NCBI RefSeq assembly: GCF_014639315.1
Contig: NZ_BMFY01000003.1
Span: 124,001-188,000 of the forward strand
Source: Sediminivirga luteola
GTDB lineage: Bacteria; Actinomycetota; Actinomycetes; Actinomycetales; Brevibacteriaceae
DNA: 64,000 nt
Reading direction: 5' to 3'
The position numbers and the translations under genes were made by a program. The notes beneath the pieces are model-generated. The model did no database searches. It saw only the letters and a list, made by a program, of their open reading frames with translations, and was not told the DNA's origin. Of this stretch, positions 1 to 8,976 are shown piece after piece (position 1 is the stretch's first letter; every line of letters starts with the position of its first letter).

Positions 1-291
1 GTGCGCGTCCAATAGCGCCGTCACGACCGCGGCGGGCGGTTCCTCCCGGTCGGGAAACCGGTAGCCCGGGATGAAGACGGTCTGGGCCCAGGACAGTGCG
101 TCCAGGCCGTGCGCCACATGGTACGAGAGCCCGTCGGCGCCCGAGACCAGGCCCGGCTGGGCGGCGCAGACCCGCACCTCGTAGGGCATGCTGGCGCGGG
201 TGGTGAAGACCTGCGCGGGAATGCCCACATCGAGGGGCTTGGCGCCTTCGAGTACCAGGACGGCGACGCGCCGCAGAGGAGAGCCGGACAC
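1..291 (-). CDS. GlxA/FtrA-type transcriptional regulator, N-terminal part (partial)
   Basis: The frame starts with GTG at 291 and stays open for 97 codons to the window edge, so only the N-terminus is present. It reads RRVAVLVLEGAKPLDVGIPA, then FIPGYRFPDREEPPAAVV, which is the DJ-1/PfpI-like (class I glutamine amidotransferase-like) domain of GlxA-type AraC regulators. An AraC DNA-binding domain would be expected in the missing C-terminal part, but that is inference. It is divergent from the siderophore-binding lipoprotein. No clear Shine-Dalgarno sequence is seen, so the start could differ. Confidence 0.7.
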   Translation of the reverse strand, partial: MSGSPLRRVAVLVLEGAKPLDVGIPAQVFTTRASMPYEVRVCAAQPGLVSGADGLSYHVAHGLDALSWAQTVFIPGYRFPDREEPPAAVVTALLDAH

Positions 292-371
292 CCTCGAAAG
301 TGTAGTCCGCGCGGGCGATCCGCCCCTCCGGAATCCGAGTGCGGGAGGAGGTCTGCCCGCAGCCGCCGCGC

Positions 372-403
372 TTGAGCCGACGCTTTAGGTGAGGCTACAC
401 TTC
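372..403 (+). promoter_or_regulatory. Promoter with DtxR/IdeR iron box
   Basis: TTAGGTGAGGCTACACTTC at 385-403 matches 14 of 19 positions of the classical DtxR/IdeR box TTAGGTTAGGCTAACCTAA. A candidate promoter overlaps it: -35 TTGAGC at 372-377, an 18-nt spacer, and -10 TACACT at 396-401. Binding of an iron-loaded DtxR/IdeR repressor over the -10 would shut off the downstream siderophore-binding protein when iron is plentiful. Known: the box consensus. Inferred: its use here. Confidence 0.65.
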
Positions 404-495
404 CACGGGGTCGCGAGGACGCGGCTCACGATCAGGCGCCCCGGGCCCCGGGGCTGACGAAAGGCTCACGACCCGTGACCGTACAGAGGACCCGC

Positions 496-1503
496 ATGCT
501 CCGTCTCCTGCGTTCCGGTGCTGCGCTGAGCGCCGCAGCGCTGCTGCTGACCGGATGCCAGTCCGCCTCCCCGGAGGAGGAGACATCCGCGGGCGGCGAC
601 TTCGAGCCCGTCGAGATCGAGCATGCCCTGGGTACCGCCACGATCACGGAGGAACCCGAGCGGATCGTCACCCTCGGGCAGGGTTCCACCGAGACCGCGA
701 TCGCGCTGGGGACCATCCCGGTGGGCATGGAGGAGTACCCCTGGGGCAGCGACGAGACCGGGTACATGCCCTGGATCCACGAGGCCGTCACGGAAGCGGG
801 CGGCGAGCTGCCGGAGCAGTTCACCGGCGCGGAGGAACTCGATGCCGAGGCGATCGCCGCGCTCGACCCCGACCTCATCCTGGCGCCCTGGTCCGGCCTG
901 ACGCAGGAGCAGTACGACGCCATCTCCCAGATCGCGCCCACGGTCGCCTACCCGGAACTGCCCTGGACGATCACCTGGGAGGAGCAGATCACCACGATCG
1001 GCGCCGCGATGGGGCAGGACGAGGAGGCCGCGGGGCTCATCGAGGACATCGAGGCGCAGTTCGCCGCCGCCTCCCGGCCGGAGTACGAGGGCATCACGTT
1101 CTCCTTCATCTACACCACCGGCCCGGGCACGCTCGGCGTCTTCATGCCGACCGAGCAGCGGGTGGCGATGGTCTCCGCGCTGGGCCTGACGGTTGATCCC
1201 GTGGCGGAGACCCTGGAGGAGACCGAGGGCACCGATTCGGCGCTGCTGAGCCTGGAGAACGCCGATGTCCTGGCCGACTCGGACCTCATCTTCACCTTCT
1301 ACTCCGACCCCGGCACCCGCCAGGAGATCGAATCGCAGGCCGCCTACGCGGCCATCCCGGCCATCGCGCGCGGCTCGGTCGTCGCCCCGGAGGATCAGCC
1401 GTTCGTCACGGGCTCGTCCATGATCAATCCGCTCACCGTGCCGTGGGCGCTCGAACGCTACGTCCCGATGATCGACGAGGCCATCGACAAGCTCGACGAC
1501 TGA
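496..1503 (+). CDS. Iron-siderophore ABC transporter substrate-binding lipoprotein
   Basis: A periplasmic-binding protein of the FepB/FhuD-like family that captures ferric siderophores outside the membrane. The start chosen is ATG 496, with AGAGGA five bases upstream. A longer GTG start at 475 would add seven residues. The N-terminus is a lipoprotein signal peptide ending in the lipobox LLTGC, with Cys at residue 21. The body has the family pattern PERIVTLGQGSTETAIALG near the start and DPDLILAPW at about residue 130, about 335 aa in total, which is normal. No permease or ATPase gene is adjacent, so it is an orphan binding protein here. Its promoter carries an iron box at 385-403. Confidence 0.85.
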   Translation: MLRLLRSGAALSAAALLLTGCQSASPEEETSAGGDFEPVEIEHALGTATITEEPERIVTLGQGSTETAIALGTIPVGMEEYPWGSDETGYMPWIHEAVTEAGGELPEQFTGAEELDAEAIAALDPDLILAPWSGLTQEQYDAISQIAPTVAYPELPWTITWEEQITTIGAAMGQDEEAAGLIEDIEAQFAAASRPEYEGITFSFIYTTGPGTLGVFMPTEQRVAMVSALGLTVDPVAETLEETEGTDSALLSLENADVLADSDLIFTFYSDPGTRQEIESQAAYAAIPAIARGSVVAPEDQPFVTGSSMINPLTVPWALERYVPMIDEAIDKLDD

Positions 1504-1504
1504 T

Positions 1505-2185
1505 TCAGCGGGGCGCCTGCACCTCGTCGGAGGCGTGCCGCCCCAGCTCCTCGACCTCCCAGGTGCCGGCGCCGAAGTGGCGCAGGGTGGTGAGGGAGAC
1601 ATTGCGCACCGGGGGCAGTGAATAGGGATCGGCCTGGAGCAGGTACTCGGCGATCACGCGGATCACCGCGCCGTGCGTCACCGCCCCGACGGCGCCTCCC
1701 GGGTGGGCCGCGGCCAGGCGCTCCAGCGCCGCCAGGGCGCGCACCCGCACCTCGTGATCGGCCTCCTGCCCTTCGACCAGACCCGGCCCGAAGGCCTCGC
1801 CGCGTTCCGCCCAGGTCATGCCCTCGGCCAGCCCGAAGCTCCGTTCGCGCAGCTCCGGCACCCGCGCGGCGACCTCCAGGCCGAGTTCCCGGCCGATCAG
1901 ATCCGCGGTGACGGCGGCGCGCATCAGCGGCGAGGAGTACAGCACCTCGAACGGCGGCGCAGGCTGGGCGGCGAGGGCACGCCCGGTCAGCGCCGCCTGC
2001 GCCCGGCCGTCGGCGTTGAGAGGGATGTCCGAGGCGCCCTGCAGGCGGCCCAGGACGTTCCAGTCGGTTTCCCCGTGCCGGATCAGCACGATCCGGGTGG
2101 GTCCGGATGGCGAGGGCGCCGCCGCGCCGGGCGAGGGAACTGCCGGAGGAGAGACGTCGTCATGTTGCGGGTCGTGGATGTGCAT
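1505..2185 (-). CDS. Histidine phosphatase family protein (phosphoglycerate mutase-like)
   Basis: A 226-aa member of the histidine phosphatase superfamily. The catalytic RHG motif is in IVLIRHGETDWNVLGRLQG, and the second conserved His is in GAVTHGAVIRV. Such proteins hydrolyse small phosphate esters or act as cofactor-dependent mutases; the substrate cannot be told from sequence. The start chosen is ATG 2185, giving a short Pro/Ala/Ser-rich leader before the domain. It converges on the siderophore-binding gene, with only one base between the stop codons, and is divergent from argS. Confidence 0.8.
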   Translation of the reverse strand: MHIHDPQHDDVSPPAVPSPGAAAPSPSGPTRIVLIRHGETDWNVLGRLQGASDIPLNADGRAQAALTGRALAAQPAPPFEVLYSSPLMRAAVTADLIGRELGLEVAARVPELRERSFGLAEGMTWAERGEAFGPGLVEGQEADHEVRVRALAALERLAAAHPGGAVGAVTHGAVIRVIAEYLLQADPYSLPPVRNVSLTTLRHFGAGTWEVEELGRHASDEVQAPR

Positions 2186-2244
2186 GCTCCCATTGTCCCG
2201 TGATTGTCCTGTGAGACAGATTCGCCCCCTCGCGGGCGTGCCAG

Positions 2245-2250
2245 TAACCT
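2245..2250 (+). promoter_or_regulatory. Candidate -10 box for a leaderless argS transcript
   Basis: TAACCT lies seven bases before the GTG start of argS at 2258, and no Shine-Dalgarno sequence precedes that GTG. This spacing places the transcription start at about the start codon, as in leaderless actinobacterial mRNAs. No convincing -35 is seen. Confidence 0.4.
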
Positions 2251-2257
2251 TGGGACA

Positions 2258-3901
2258 GTGACCCCTGAAGACCTGAAACACGCCATTCGTGCCGCCCTGG
2301 AGGCCGCCCACGCGAGCGGCCGCATCGGCGTCCCCGCCCCGGAGACCATCACCGTCGAACGGCCTAAGAACCGCGATCACGGTGACTGGTCCAGCAACAT
2401 CGCCCTGCAGCTGGCCAAGCCCGCCGGGATGCCGCCGCGGGACCTGGCCGGGATGCTGGCGGAGGAGCTGCGCGCGCACGAGGGCATCGAGGCCGTCGAG
2501 ATCGCCGGGCCGGGCTTCCTGAACATCACCTTCGCCTCCGGCGCGGCCGGGGCGCTGGCGACCGCGATCGTGGAGGCCGGTGCCGGGTACGGCCGCGGCG
2601 ACGCCCTCAACGGGCACGTCATCAACCTGGAGTTCGTCTCCGCGAATCCGACCGGGCCGCTGCACCTGGGTCACACCCGCTGGGCAGCGCTCGGCGACGC
2701 CATCGCCCGGGTGCTGCGGGCGGCTGGCGCCGAGGTCACCAGCGAGTACTACATCAACGACGCCGGCTCCCAGATGGACGTCTTCGCCGCGTCCGTGCTG
2801 GCCAGCCTGCGTGGCGAGCCCACCCCGGAGGGCGGTTACCCGGGCGCCTACATCGACGAGCTCGCCGCCCGCGTGCGCCAGGAGCGCCCAGAGGCAGCGG
2901 ACCTGCCGTACGAGGAGGCCCTCCCGGTGGTCCGGGAGATCGCCTACACCGGCCAGATGGAGGACATCCGCGCCACGCTGGAGCGGTTCGGGGTGTCCTT
3001 CGACGTGTGGTTCTCCGAGCGCGAGCTGCACGAGACCGGTGCGGTGGAGCAGGCCGTGGCCCGGCTGCGCGAGCAGGGGCACGTCTACGACTCCGGCGGC
3101 GCGGTGTGGCTGCGCACCACGGACTTCGGCGATGACAAGGACCGGGTGCTCATCCGCGCCGACGGGAACCCGACCTACTTCGCCGCCGACGCCGCCTACT
3201 ACCTGAGCAAGCGGGATCGTGGCTTCCCCGAGAAGATCTACCTGCTGGGCGCGGACCACCACGGCTACGTGGGCCGGCTCAAGGCCATCGCCGCCTGCGC
3301 CGGCGACGATCCGGACGTCAATATCGAGATCCTCATCGGCCAGCTCATCAAGGTCAACGGGGCCCGGTTGTCCAAGCGCGCCGGGAACATCATTGAGCTG
3401 GCCGATCTGATCGACTGGCTCGGCGCCGACGCCGTGCGCTACTCCCTGGCCCGCACTCCCGCGGACTCCCCGCTCACCCTGGAGCCGGAGGTGCTGCGCA
3501 GCCGCAGCAACGACAATCCCGTCTACTACGTGCAGTACGCCCACGCCCGGACCTGCGGCGTGGCCAGGAATGCCGCCGACGCGGGGGTCGACACTGCCGG
3601 CGGCGTCCAGGCAGAGCTCCTGGAACACCCCAGCGAGGCGCTGTTGCTGGCGGCGCTTGCGGACTACCCGCGGGTCGTCGCGCAGGCCGCTGAGCTGCGC
3701 GAGCCGCATCGCGTGGCGCGGTACCTGGAGTCCCTGGCCGGGCTGTTCCACAAGTGGTACGACTCCTGCCGCGTGACGCCCCAGGGCGACGCCCCCGTCG
3801 AGCCCGTGCACCGGGCACGCCTGCAGCTCAACCGCGCCACCGGCCAGGTGCTCGCCAACGGCCTGGGCCTGCTGGGCGTGAGCGCGCCGGAGCGGATGTG
3901 A
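2258..3901 (+). CDS. argS: Arginyl-tRNA synthetase
   Basis: A class I aminoacyl-tRNA synthetase that charges tRNA-Arg, 547 aa, normal for the family. The N-terminal additional (Add1) domain runs from about residue 1 to 90. The HIGH signature appears as HLGH in ANPTGPLHLGHTRWAALGD, and the KMSK-loop equivalent is RLSKRAGN. The C-terminal DALR anticodon-binding domain ends in LLGVSAPERM, typical of ArgRS. The start is GTG 2258 (VTPEDLKHAIRAAL). It opens the argS-lysA-hom-thrC-thrB gene string; its stop overlaps the lysA start as TGATG. Confidence 0.97.
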   Translation: MTPEDLKHAIRAALEAAHASGRIGVPAPETITVERPKNRDHGDWSSNIALQLAKPAGMPPRDLAGMLAEELRAHEGIEAVEIAGPGFLNITFASGAAGALATAIVEAGAGYGRGDALNGHVINLEFVSANPTGPLHLGHTRWAALGDAIARVLRAAGAEVTSEYYINDAGSQMDVFAASVLASLRGEPTPEGGYPGAYIDELAARVRQERPEAADLPYEEALPVVREIAYTGQMEDIRATLERFGVSFDVWFSERELHETGAVEQAVARLREQGHVYDSGGAVWLRTTDFGDDKDRVLIRADGNPTYFAADAAYYLSKRDRGFPEKIYLLGADHHGYVGRLKAIAACAGDDPDVNIEILIGQLIKVNGARLSKRAGNIIELADLIDWLGADAVRYSLARTPADSPLTLEPEVLRSRSNDNPVYYVQYAHARTCGVARNAADAGVDTAGGVQAELLEHPSEALLLAALADYPRVVAQAAELREPHRVARYLESLAGLFHKWYDSCRVTPQGDAPVEPVHRARLQLNRATGQVLANGLGLLGVSAPERM

Positions 3902-5334
3902 TGGCCGGGCACGTCGCGGGCCCGCTGCACAGCGCTCCCTCACCGGTGTGGCTGCCCTATCCGGAGGACGTCAACGCCCTCCTGCCGCAGTTGTGGTCCC
4001 GGAACATCACCCGCGGGACGGACGGGGCGCTGCGGGTGGCCGGGCACTCGGTGAACGATCTGGCCCGTGACTACGGCACGCCGACGTTCGTGCTGGACGT
4101 CGACGACTTCCGCTCCCGGGCCCGGGAGTTCCGCACCGCCTTTGAGAAGGCCTTCGCGGCGGCCGGCACTCAGGCGCGCAGCTACTACGCCGGCAAGGCG
4201 TTCCTGTGCACTCAGGTGGCCCGGTGGGCGCTTCAGGACGGCCTGGGACTGGACGTCTGCTCGCTCGGCGAGCTCCTGGTGGCCCAGCGCGCCGGGGTGC
4301 CGGGGGAGCGGATGACGATGCACGGCAACAACAAATCTCCGCAAGAACTGAGTGCCGCGCTCGACCACGGCGTGAACCAGATCGTGGTGGACTCGCTCGA
4401 CGAGATCGGCCGGCTCTCCGCCCTCGCCGCCCAGAAGGGCGTCACGGCGCCGGTCGTGATCCGGGTGACCGTCGGCGTGGAGGCCCACACCCACGACTTC
4501 ATCGCCACCGCCCACGAGGACCAGAAGTTCGGTTTCTCCCTCGCCTCCGGGGCGGCCCGCGAAGCCGCCGAGCGGGTGCACCGGGACCCGCACCTGAACC
4601 TGCTGGGCCTGCACAGCCACATCGGCTCGCAGATCTTCGACGCGAGCGCCTTCGAGGTGGCCGCCGCCCGGCTGATGGGCCTGCGCGCCGAACTGCGCCG
4701 CGATCTGGGCGCCGGCTGCGAAGAGCTGATCCTCGGCGGCGGCTTCGGAATCTCCTACACCTCCCAGGACACCCCGCAGCCGGTGGACGAACTCGCCGCG
4801 GGCATGGCCCGGGCCGTGGTCCGCGCCTGTGAGGACCTGGGCGATCCGCTGCCGCGCACGGTGTCCTTCGAGCCCGGGCGCTCGCTCATCGGCCCGGCCA
4901 TGTTCACGCTGTACACGGTCGGCACCGTCAAGCCGGTCGAGACCGGCCACGGCGAGCGGCTCTACGTCGCCGTGGACGGCGGGATGAGCGACAACCCCCG
5001 CACGGCGCTCTACGACGCCGACTACTCCTGCACCGTCGCCGGGCGCGCCTCGGGCGCGGAGCCGCGGGTCACTCGGGTGGTCGGCATGCACTGTGAGAGC
5101 GGCGACATCATCGTGCGCGACGAGTACGCCCCGGCCGACATCGCCGCCGGGGATCTCCTCGCGGTCCCCGGCACGGGCGCCTACTGCCGCCCGCTCGCCT
5201 CGAACTACAACCACGTGCCCAGGCCCGGCGTACTCGCCGTGACCGCCGATGCCATCGGCTGGATCGTCCGGCCCGAGACCCATGAGGACCTGCTGTCCAC
5301 CGATGTGGCGGAGAGCTGGAACGAACGAGGATGA
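3901..5334 (+). CDS. lysA: Diaminopimelate decarboxylase
   Basis: A PLP-dependent fold-type III decarboxylase converting meso-diaminopimelate to L-lysine, the last step of lysine biosynthesis. The PLP lysine lies in YYAGKAFLC. The glycine loop is GGGFGISYTSQD, and the substrate-binding/dimer segments are CESGDIIVRD and GAYCRPLASNYN. The protein is 477 aa, slightly longer than average because of an actinobacterial N-terminal extension. ATG 3901 overlaps the argS stop (TGATG), indicating translational coupling. It shares the aspartate pathway with hom, thrC and thrB immediately downstream. Confidence 0.96.
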   Translation: MAGHVAGPLHSAPSPVWLPYPEDVNALLPQLWSRNITRGTDGALRVAGHSVNDLARDYGTPTFVLDVDDFRSRAREFRTAFEKAFAAAGTQARSYYAGKAFLCTQVARWALQDGLGLDVCSLGELLVAQRAGVPGERMTMHGNNKSPQELSAALDHGVNQIVVDSLDEIGRLSALAAQKGVTAPVVIRVTVGVEAHTHDFIATAHEDQKFGFSLASGAAREAAERVHRDPHLNLLGLHSHIGSQIFDASAFEVAAARLMGLRAELRRDLGAGCEELILGGGFGISYTSQDTPQPVDELAAGMARAVVRACEDLGDPLPRTVSFEPGRSLIGPAMFTLYTVGTVKPVETGHGERLYVAVDGGMSDNPRTALYDADYSCTVAGRASGAEPRVTRVVGMHCESGDIIVRDEYAPADIAAGDLLAVPGTGAYCRPLASNYNHVPRPGVLAVTADAIGWIVRPETHEDLLSTDVAESWNERG

Positions 5335-5349
5335 AGGAGTAGGACTACC

Positions 5350-6666
5350 ATGACGCAACCGTTGCGCGTGGCGCTGCTGGGCTGCGGCGTCGTCGGCTCG
5401 GAGGTCGCCCGTCAGCTGCTCGGCCGGCCGGAGGAGTTCGCGGCCCGCACCGGGGCCTCGCTGGAGCTGTCCGGCATCGCCGTGCGCAGCCTGGACCGTG
5501 AGCGTCCGGGAATTCCCGCCGGGCTGCTGACCACGGACGCCCGGGCGCTCGTCGCCGACGCCGACATCGTCGTCGAGGTGATGGGCGGCATCGAGCCTGC
5601 CCGTTCGCTGATCCTGTCGGCGCTGGAGTCCGGCGCCTCGGTCGTGACCGCCAATAAGGCGCTGCTGGCGCAGCACGGCACCGAGCTGATCAAAGCCGCC
5701 CACGACGCCGGGGTCCGGCTGGAGTACGAGGCCGCGGTGGCCGGCGCGATCCCCATCGTCCGGCCGCTCGACGACTCCCTTGCCGGTGATCGCGTCACCC
5801 GCATCCTCGGCATCGTCAACGGCACCACCAACTTCATCCTGGACAAGATGGACGCCGAGGGCAGCGCCTTCGACGAGGTCCTCGCCGAAGCCCAGGAGCT
5901 CGGCTACGCGGAGGCCGATCCCACCGCCGACGTCGACGGGCACGACGCCGCCGCCAAGGCCGCCATCCTTTCCTCCCTGGCGTTCCACACCCCGGTGCAG
6001 CTGGACGATGTGCACGTCGAGGGCATCCGGGACGTCTCCCCGCAGTCGGTGGAACTTGCCCGAGAACAGGGCTATGTCATCAAGCTGCTGGCCATCTGCG
6101 AGCGGGTGGCCGCCGATGACGCGGCGGGCATGGAACCAGGCGTCTCGGCACGCGTGTACCCGGCGCTGATCCCGCGCGGCCACGCCCTTGCTGCGGTGCG
6201 CGGCGCCTACAACGCGGTGTTCGTGCAGGCCGAGCAGGCCGGCAGCCTGATGTTCTACGGCCAGGGAGCCGGGGGAGCGCCCACCTCCTCGGCGATCCTC
6301 GGCGACATCGTCTCCGTCGCCCGCCGGCGGGTGCTCGGCGGCCGCGGCAAGTACTCCCCGGCGACCGGCAGGCTCCGGATCGTGCCGCTGGACGAGATCC
6401 CCACGCAGTATCACGTCACGCTCGACGTAGCAGACAAGTCCGGCGTGCTCAGCAGAGTCACCGAGGTCTTCGCGGCCCGCGGCGTGTCAATCGAGTCCGT
6501 GCGGCAGACCGTCAGCGAGCAGGAGGCCGCCGAAGGGCGCGCCACCCTGGTGATCTCCACCCACCGCAGCGTGGAGTCCGCCCTCGCCGGCACCGTCGGC
6601 GATCTGAAGGACCTGGACGTCGTCAACGACATCCGGGCGACGCTCAGGATCGAAGGAGCAGCATGA
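5350..6666 (+). CDS. hom: Homoserine dehydrogenase
   Basis: An NAD(P)H-dependent enzyme reducing aspartate semialdehyde to homoserine, the branch point for Thr and Met. The Rossmann motif is [16 protein letters not shown] at residue 9 onward. The catalytic region has [11 protein letters not shown] and [17 protein letters not shown]-terminal ACT domain (about residues 355-430, [17 protein letters not shown]) should confer threonine feedback inhibition. It is 438 aa, normal for actinobacteria. A GAAGGAG sequence lies upstream of ATG 5350, 15 nt after lysA. Its stop overlaps thrC as ATGA. Confidence 0.97.
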   Translation: MTQPLRVALLGCGVVGSEVARQLLGRPEEFAARTGASLELSGIAVRSLDRERPGIPAGLLTTDARALVADADIVVEVMGGIEPARSLILSALESGASVVTANKALLAQHGTELIKAAHDAGVRLEYEAAVAGAIPIVRPLDDSLAGDRVTRILGIVNGTTNFILDKMDAEGSAFDEVLAEAQELGYAEADPTADVDGHDAAAKAAILSSLAFHTPVQLDDVHVEGIRDVSPQSVELAREQGYVIKLLAICERVAADDAAGMEPGVSARVYPALIPRGHALAAVRGAYNAVFVQAEQAGSLMFYGQGAGGAPTSSAILGDIVSVARRRVLGGRGKYSPATGRLRIVPLDEIPTQYHVTLDVADKSGVLSRVTEVFAARGVSIESVRQTVSEQEAAEGRATLVISTHRSVESALAGTVGDLKDLDVVNDIRATLRIEGAA

Positions 6667-7739
6667 CCCAGGCGAGCCGGCTCTGGCGCGGTGTGATCGA
6701 GGAATACCGCGACCTCCTCCCGGTCAGCGAGTCCACCCCCGTCGTCACCCTGGGGGAGGGCGGCACCCCGCTCATCCCCGCCCCGGTGCTGTCCGAGCTC
6801 ACCGGAGCGCGCGTCTTCGTGAAGTACGAGGGCATGAACCCCACCGGTTCCTTCAAGGACCGCGGCATGACGATGGCAATCTCCCGGGCCGCGGAACAGG
6901 GCGCCAAGGCGGTCATCTGCGCCTCCACGGGGAACACCTCCGCCTCCGCTGCGGCCTACGCCACCCGGGCGGGCCTGACCTGCGCGGTGCTGGTGCCGGA
7001 CGGACGGATCGCGATGGGCAAACTGGCCCAGGCCGTCGCCCACGGCGCCACCATCCTGGCGGTGGACGGGAACTTCGACGACTGCCTCCAGCTGTGCCGC
7101 AAGCTCTCCGAGTCGTACCCGGTGCACCTGGTGAACTCCGTCAACCCCGACCGGATCGAGGGGCAGAAGACCGCGGCCTTCGAGGTGGCCGACGTCCTCG
7201 GCGACGCGCCGGACGTGCATGTGCTGCCGGTCGGCAACGCCGGGAACATCACGGCCTACTGGAAGGGCTACCGGGAGTACCGCGAGGCCGGCCGCACCAC
7301 CAGGCTGCCGGCGATGTGGGGCTTCCAGGCGGAAGGCGCCGCGCCGATCGTGGCCGGTCACCCGGTGACCGAGCCGGAGACGGTGGCCACCGCCATCCGC
7401 ATCGGCAATCCCGCCTCCTGGAAGCAGGCGGAAGCCGCCCGCGACGACTCCGGCGGCCTGATCGACGCGGTGAGCGACCGTGAGATCCTCGAAGCGCAGC
7501 GTCTCCTGTCCTCGCGCGAGGGCGTCTTCGTTGAGCCTGGCTCGGCGGCTTCCGTCGCCGGGCTGCTCAAGCGCGCCGGGGACCTGCCGGCGGGCGCCAC
7601 CGTCGCGGTGACCGTCACCGGCCACGGCCTGAAGGACCCGCAGTGGGGCGCGCAGCTCCCCGACGGCTCGGCCGTGGAACCGGTCCGGGTGCCGGTGGAT
7701 GCGGTCAGCGCGGCCAGGCAGCTGGGCCTGGAGGACTGA
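6663..7739 (+). CDS. thrC: Threonine synthase
   Basis: A PLP-dependent fold-type II enzyme converting O-phosphohomoserine to threonine. The PLP lysine is K65 in GSFKDRGM. The phosphate-binding loop is [14 protein letters not shown], and the SxGNT motif is [14 protein letters not shown]. At 358 aa it is the short actinobacterial form without the N-terminal extension of plant or E. coli enzymes. It overlaps hom by 4 nt and is followed by thrB after 3 nt, a standard hom-thrC-thrB operon. Confidence 0.97.
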   Translation: MTQASRLWRGVIEEYRDLLPVSESTPVVTLGEGGTPLIPAPVLSELTGARVFVKYEGMNPTGSFKDRGMTMAISRAAEQGAKAVICASTGNTSASAAAYATRAGLTCAVLVPDGRIAMGKLAQAVAHGATILAVDGNFDDCLQLCRKLSESYPVHLVNSVNPDRIEGQKTAAFEVADVLGDAPDVHVLPVGNAGNITAYWKGYREYREAGRTTRLPAMWGFQAEGAAPIVAGHPVTEPETVATAIRIGNPASWKQAEAARDDSGGLIDAVSDREILEAQRLLSSREGVFVEPGSAASVAGLLKRAGDLPAGATVAVTVTGHGLKDPQWGAQLPDGSAVEPVRVPVDAVSAARQLGLED

Positions 7740-7742
7740 CGC

Positions 7743-8693
7743 GTGCCGGTGACCGCTGGCGCGGGACTCCCCGCCGGCACGGTGGTGGAGGTCTCCGTCC
7801 CCGCCACGAGTGCGAACCTGGGACCCGGCTATGACAGCTTCGGGCTGGCCATCGACATCCGGGACACCCTGCGGCTGACCGTCACGGACCGGCAGGAGGC
7901 CGAGTTCGTCGCCGTGAGCGGCGAGGACGCGGCGCAGATTCCGCGGGACGAACGGCATCTGATCGCCCGGGCCATCAGGAAGGCGCTGCCGGAGTTCGGC
8001 CTGGACCCCGCCCTGCCCCTGCGGCTGGAGTGCCGCAACCTGATCCCGCATTCACGCGGGCTCGGCTCCTCGGCCAGCGCCGTGGTGGCCGGGGTCGCCG
8101 CGGCCGGTGCGCTCGCCAAGGCCGCCGGCACCGCGGAACCCTGCGACGAGGACTTCCTGCAGCTCGCCTGCGCCTGGGAGGGGCATCCGGACAACGCCGC
8201 GCCCGCCATCTACGGCGGCGTCACGCTCAGCTGGATGTCCGGGCCCCGCGCCCGGACGGCGTGCCTGGCGGCGCATCCCGACCTGGAGCTGGCCCAGCTG
8301 GTCCCCGCCACGCGGCTGGACACCGCCGTCGCCCGGGAACTGCTGCCGGCCACGGTGCCGCACGCCGACGCGGCCGCGAACTCCGCGCGCGCGGGTCTGC
8401 TGGTGCACGCCCTGACGCGTGAGCCCGCGCTGCTGCTGGAGGCCACCGCGGACCTGCTGCATCAGGAGTACCGCCGCCCGGCGATGCCCGAGACGCTCGG
8501 CCTGGTAGACCGGCTGCGCCAGGCGGGGATCGCCGCCACGGTCTCCGGTGCGGGGCCGACCGTCCTGGTACTGGGCACCGGGGGGCTGGCCGCGGCCGTG
8601 GAAAGCATTCTCGGCGCGCAGGAGGTTTTCGCCCTGCACCGTGGACGGCTCGCCGCGGAGGGTGTCACGGCCGAGGTGACGAGGATGCTATAG
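7743..8693 (+). CDS. thrB: Homoserine kinase
   Basis: A GHMP-family kinase phosphorylating homoserine for threonine synthase. The GHMP ATP loop is HSRGLGSSASAVVAG at about residue 104. The N-terminal motif is VSVPATSANLGPGYDSFGLA, and the C-terminal glycine motif is ATVSGAGPTVLVLG. It is 316 aa, normal. The start is GTG 7743, three bases after thrC. The stop codon TAG lies inside TATAGT, which also looks like the -10 of the rho promoter. Confidence 0.96.
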   Translation: MPVTAGAGLPAGTVVEVSVPATSANLGPGYDSFGLAIDIRDTLRLTVTDRQEAEFVAVSGEDAAQIPRDERHLIARAIRKALPEFGLDPALPLRLECRNLIPHSRGLGSSASAVVAGVAAAGALAKAAGTAEPCDEDFLQLACAWEGHPDNAAPAIYGGVTLSWMSGPRARTACLAAHPDLELAQLVPATRLDTAVARELLPATVPHADAAANSARAGLLVHALTREPALLLEATADLLHQEYRRPAMPETLGLVDRLRQAGIAATVSGAGPTVLVLGTGGLAAAVESILGAQEVFALHRGRLAAEGVTAEVTRML

Positions 8694-8694
8694 T
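8689..8694 (+). promoter_or_regulatory. Candidate -10 box for rho, overlapping the thrB stop
   Basis: TATAGT at 8689-8694 is a good -10 hexamer that overlaps the TAG stop of thrB. No strong -35 is visible. If used, it gives a rho leader of about 280 nt (about 8700-8976). This stretch holds no convincing gene and includes a pyrimidine-rich part (CTGATCTCTTCGATTTTCC), which could allow Rho to act on its own mRNA; that role is inference. Confidence 0.45.
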
Positions 8695-8976
8695 GGAGTC
8701 GTCTCCATCCGAACCGGTCCGTCATGCACGGCCTGGACGGGCGTGATCGGCGCGCGACTGCGCTTTCCAAACGGGCGCGGGCGTCCAGTCGTCCCGAGGA
8801 TCGGAGCCCCTGAGACTCCAGCACGAACTCCCTGCGGAGCCTGCTGATCTCTTCGATTTTCCACACCGGTTCCGGGTGCGTATCCACGTGTTCCGGACTG
8901 TCCATTGCGGCTTCCACCACAGTATCGACTGTGCGGTCTTGACGCCGAGCCGCCAAACGAGGGGGAAGGATCCTTC

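Noticed and set aside
496-1503. Complete siderophore importer operon at this locus
   Set aside because: The genes on both sides are a histidine phosphatase and a regulator on the other strand; no permease or ATPase is adjacent.
2186-2257. T-box or other tRNA-sensing leader before argS
   Set aside because: The 72-nt divergent gap is too short and argS looks leaderless; no T-box sequence is present.
1505-3943. Very long open frame on the minus strand across argS
   Set aside because: Only its low-coordinate end (1505-2185) matches a real family (histidine phosphatase). The rest is antisense to argS, rich in Gly/Arg/Val/His repeats, and reflects GC-rich codon bias.
3940-6414. 824-codon minus-strand open frame opposite lysA and hom
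   Set aside because: No recognisable domain, no ribosome-binding site, and both genes opposite are highly conserved. It is a GC-driven shadow.
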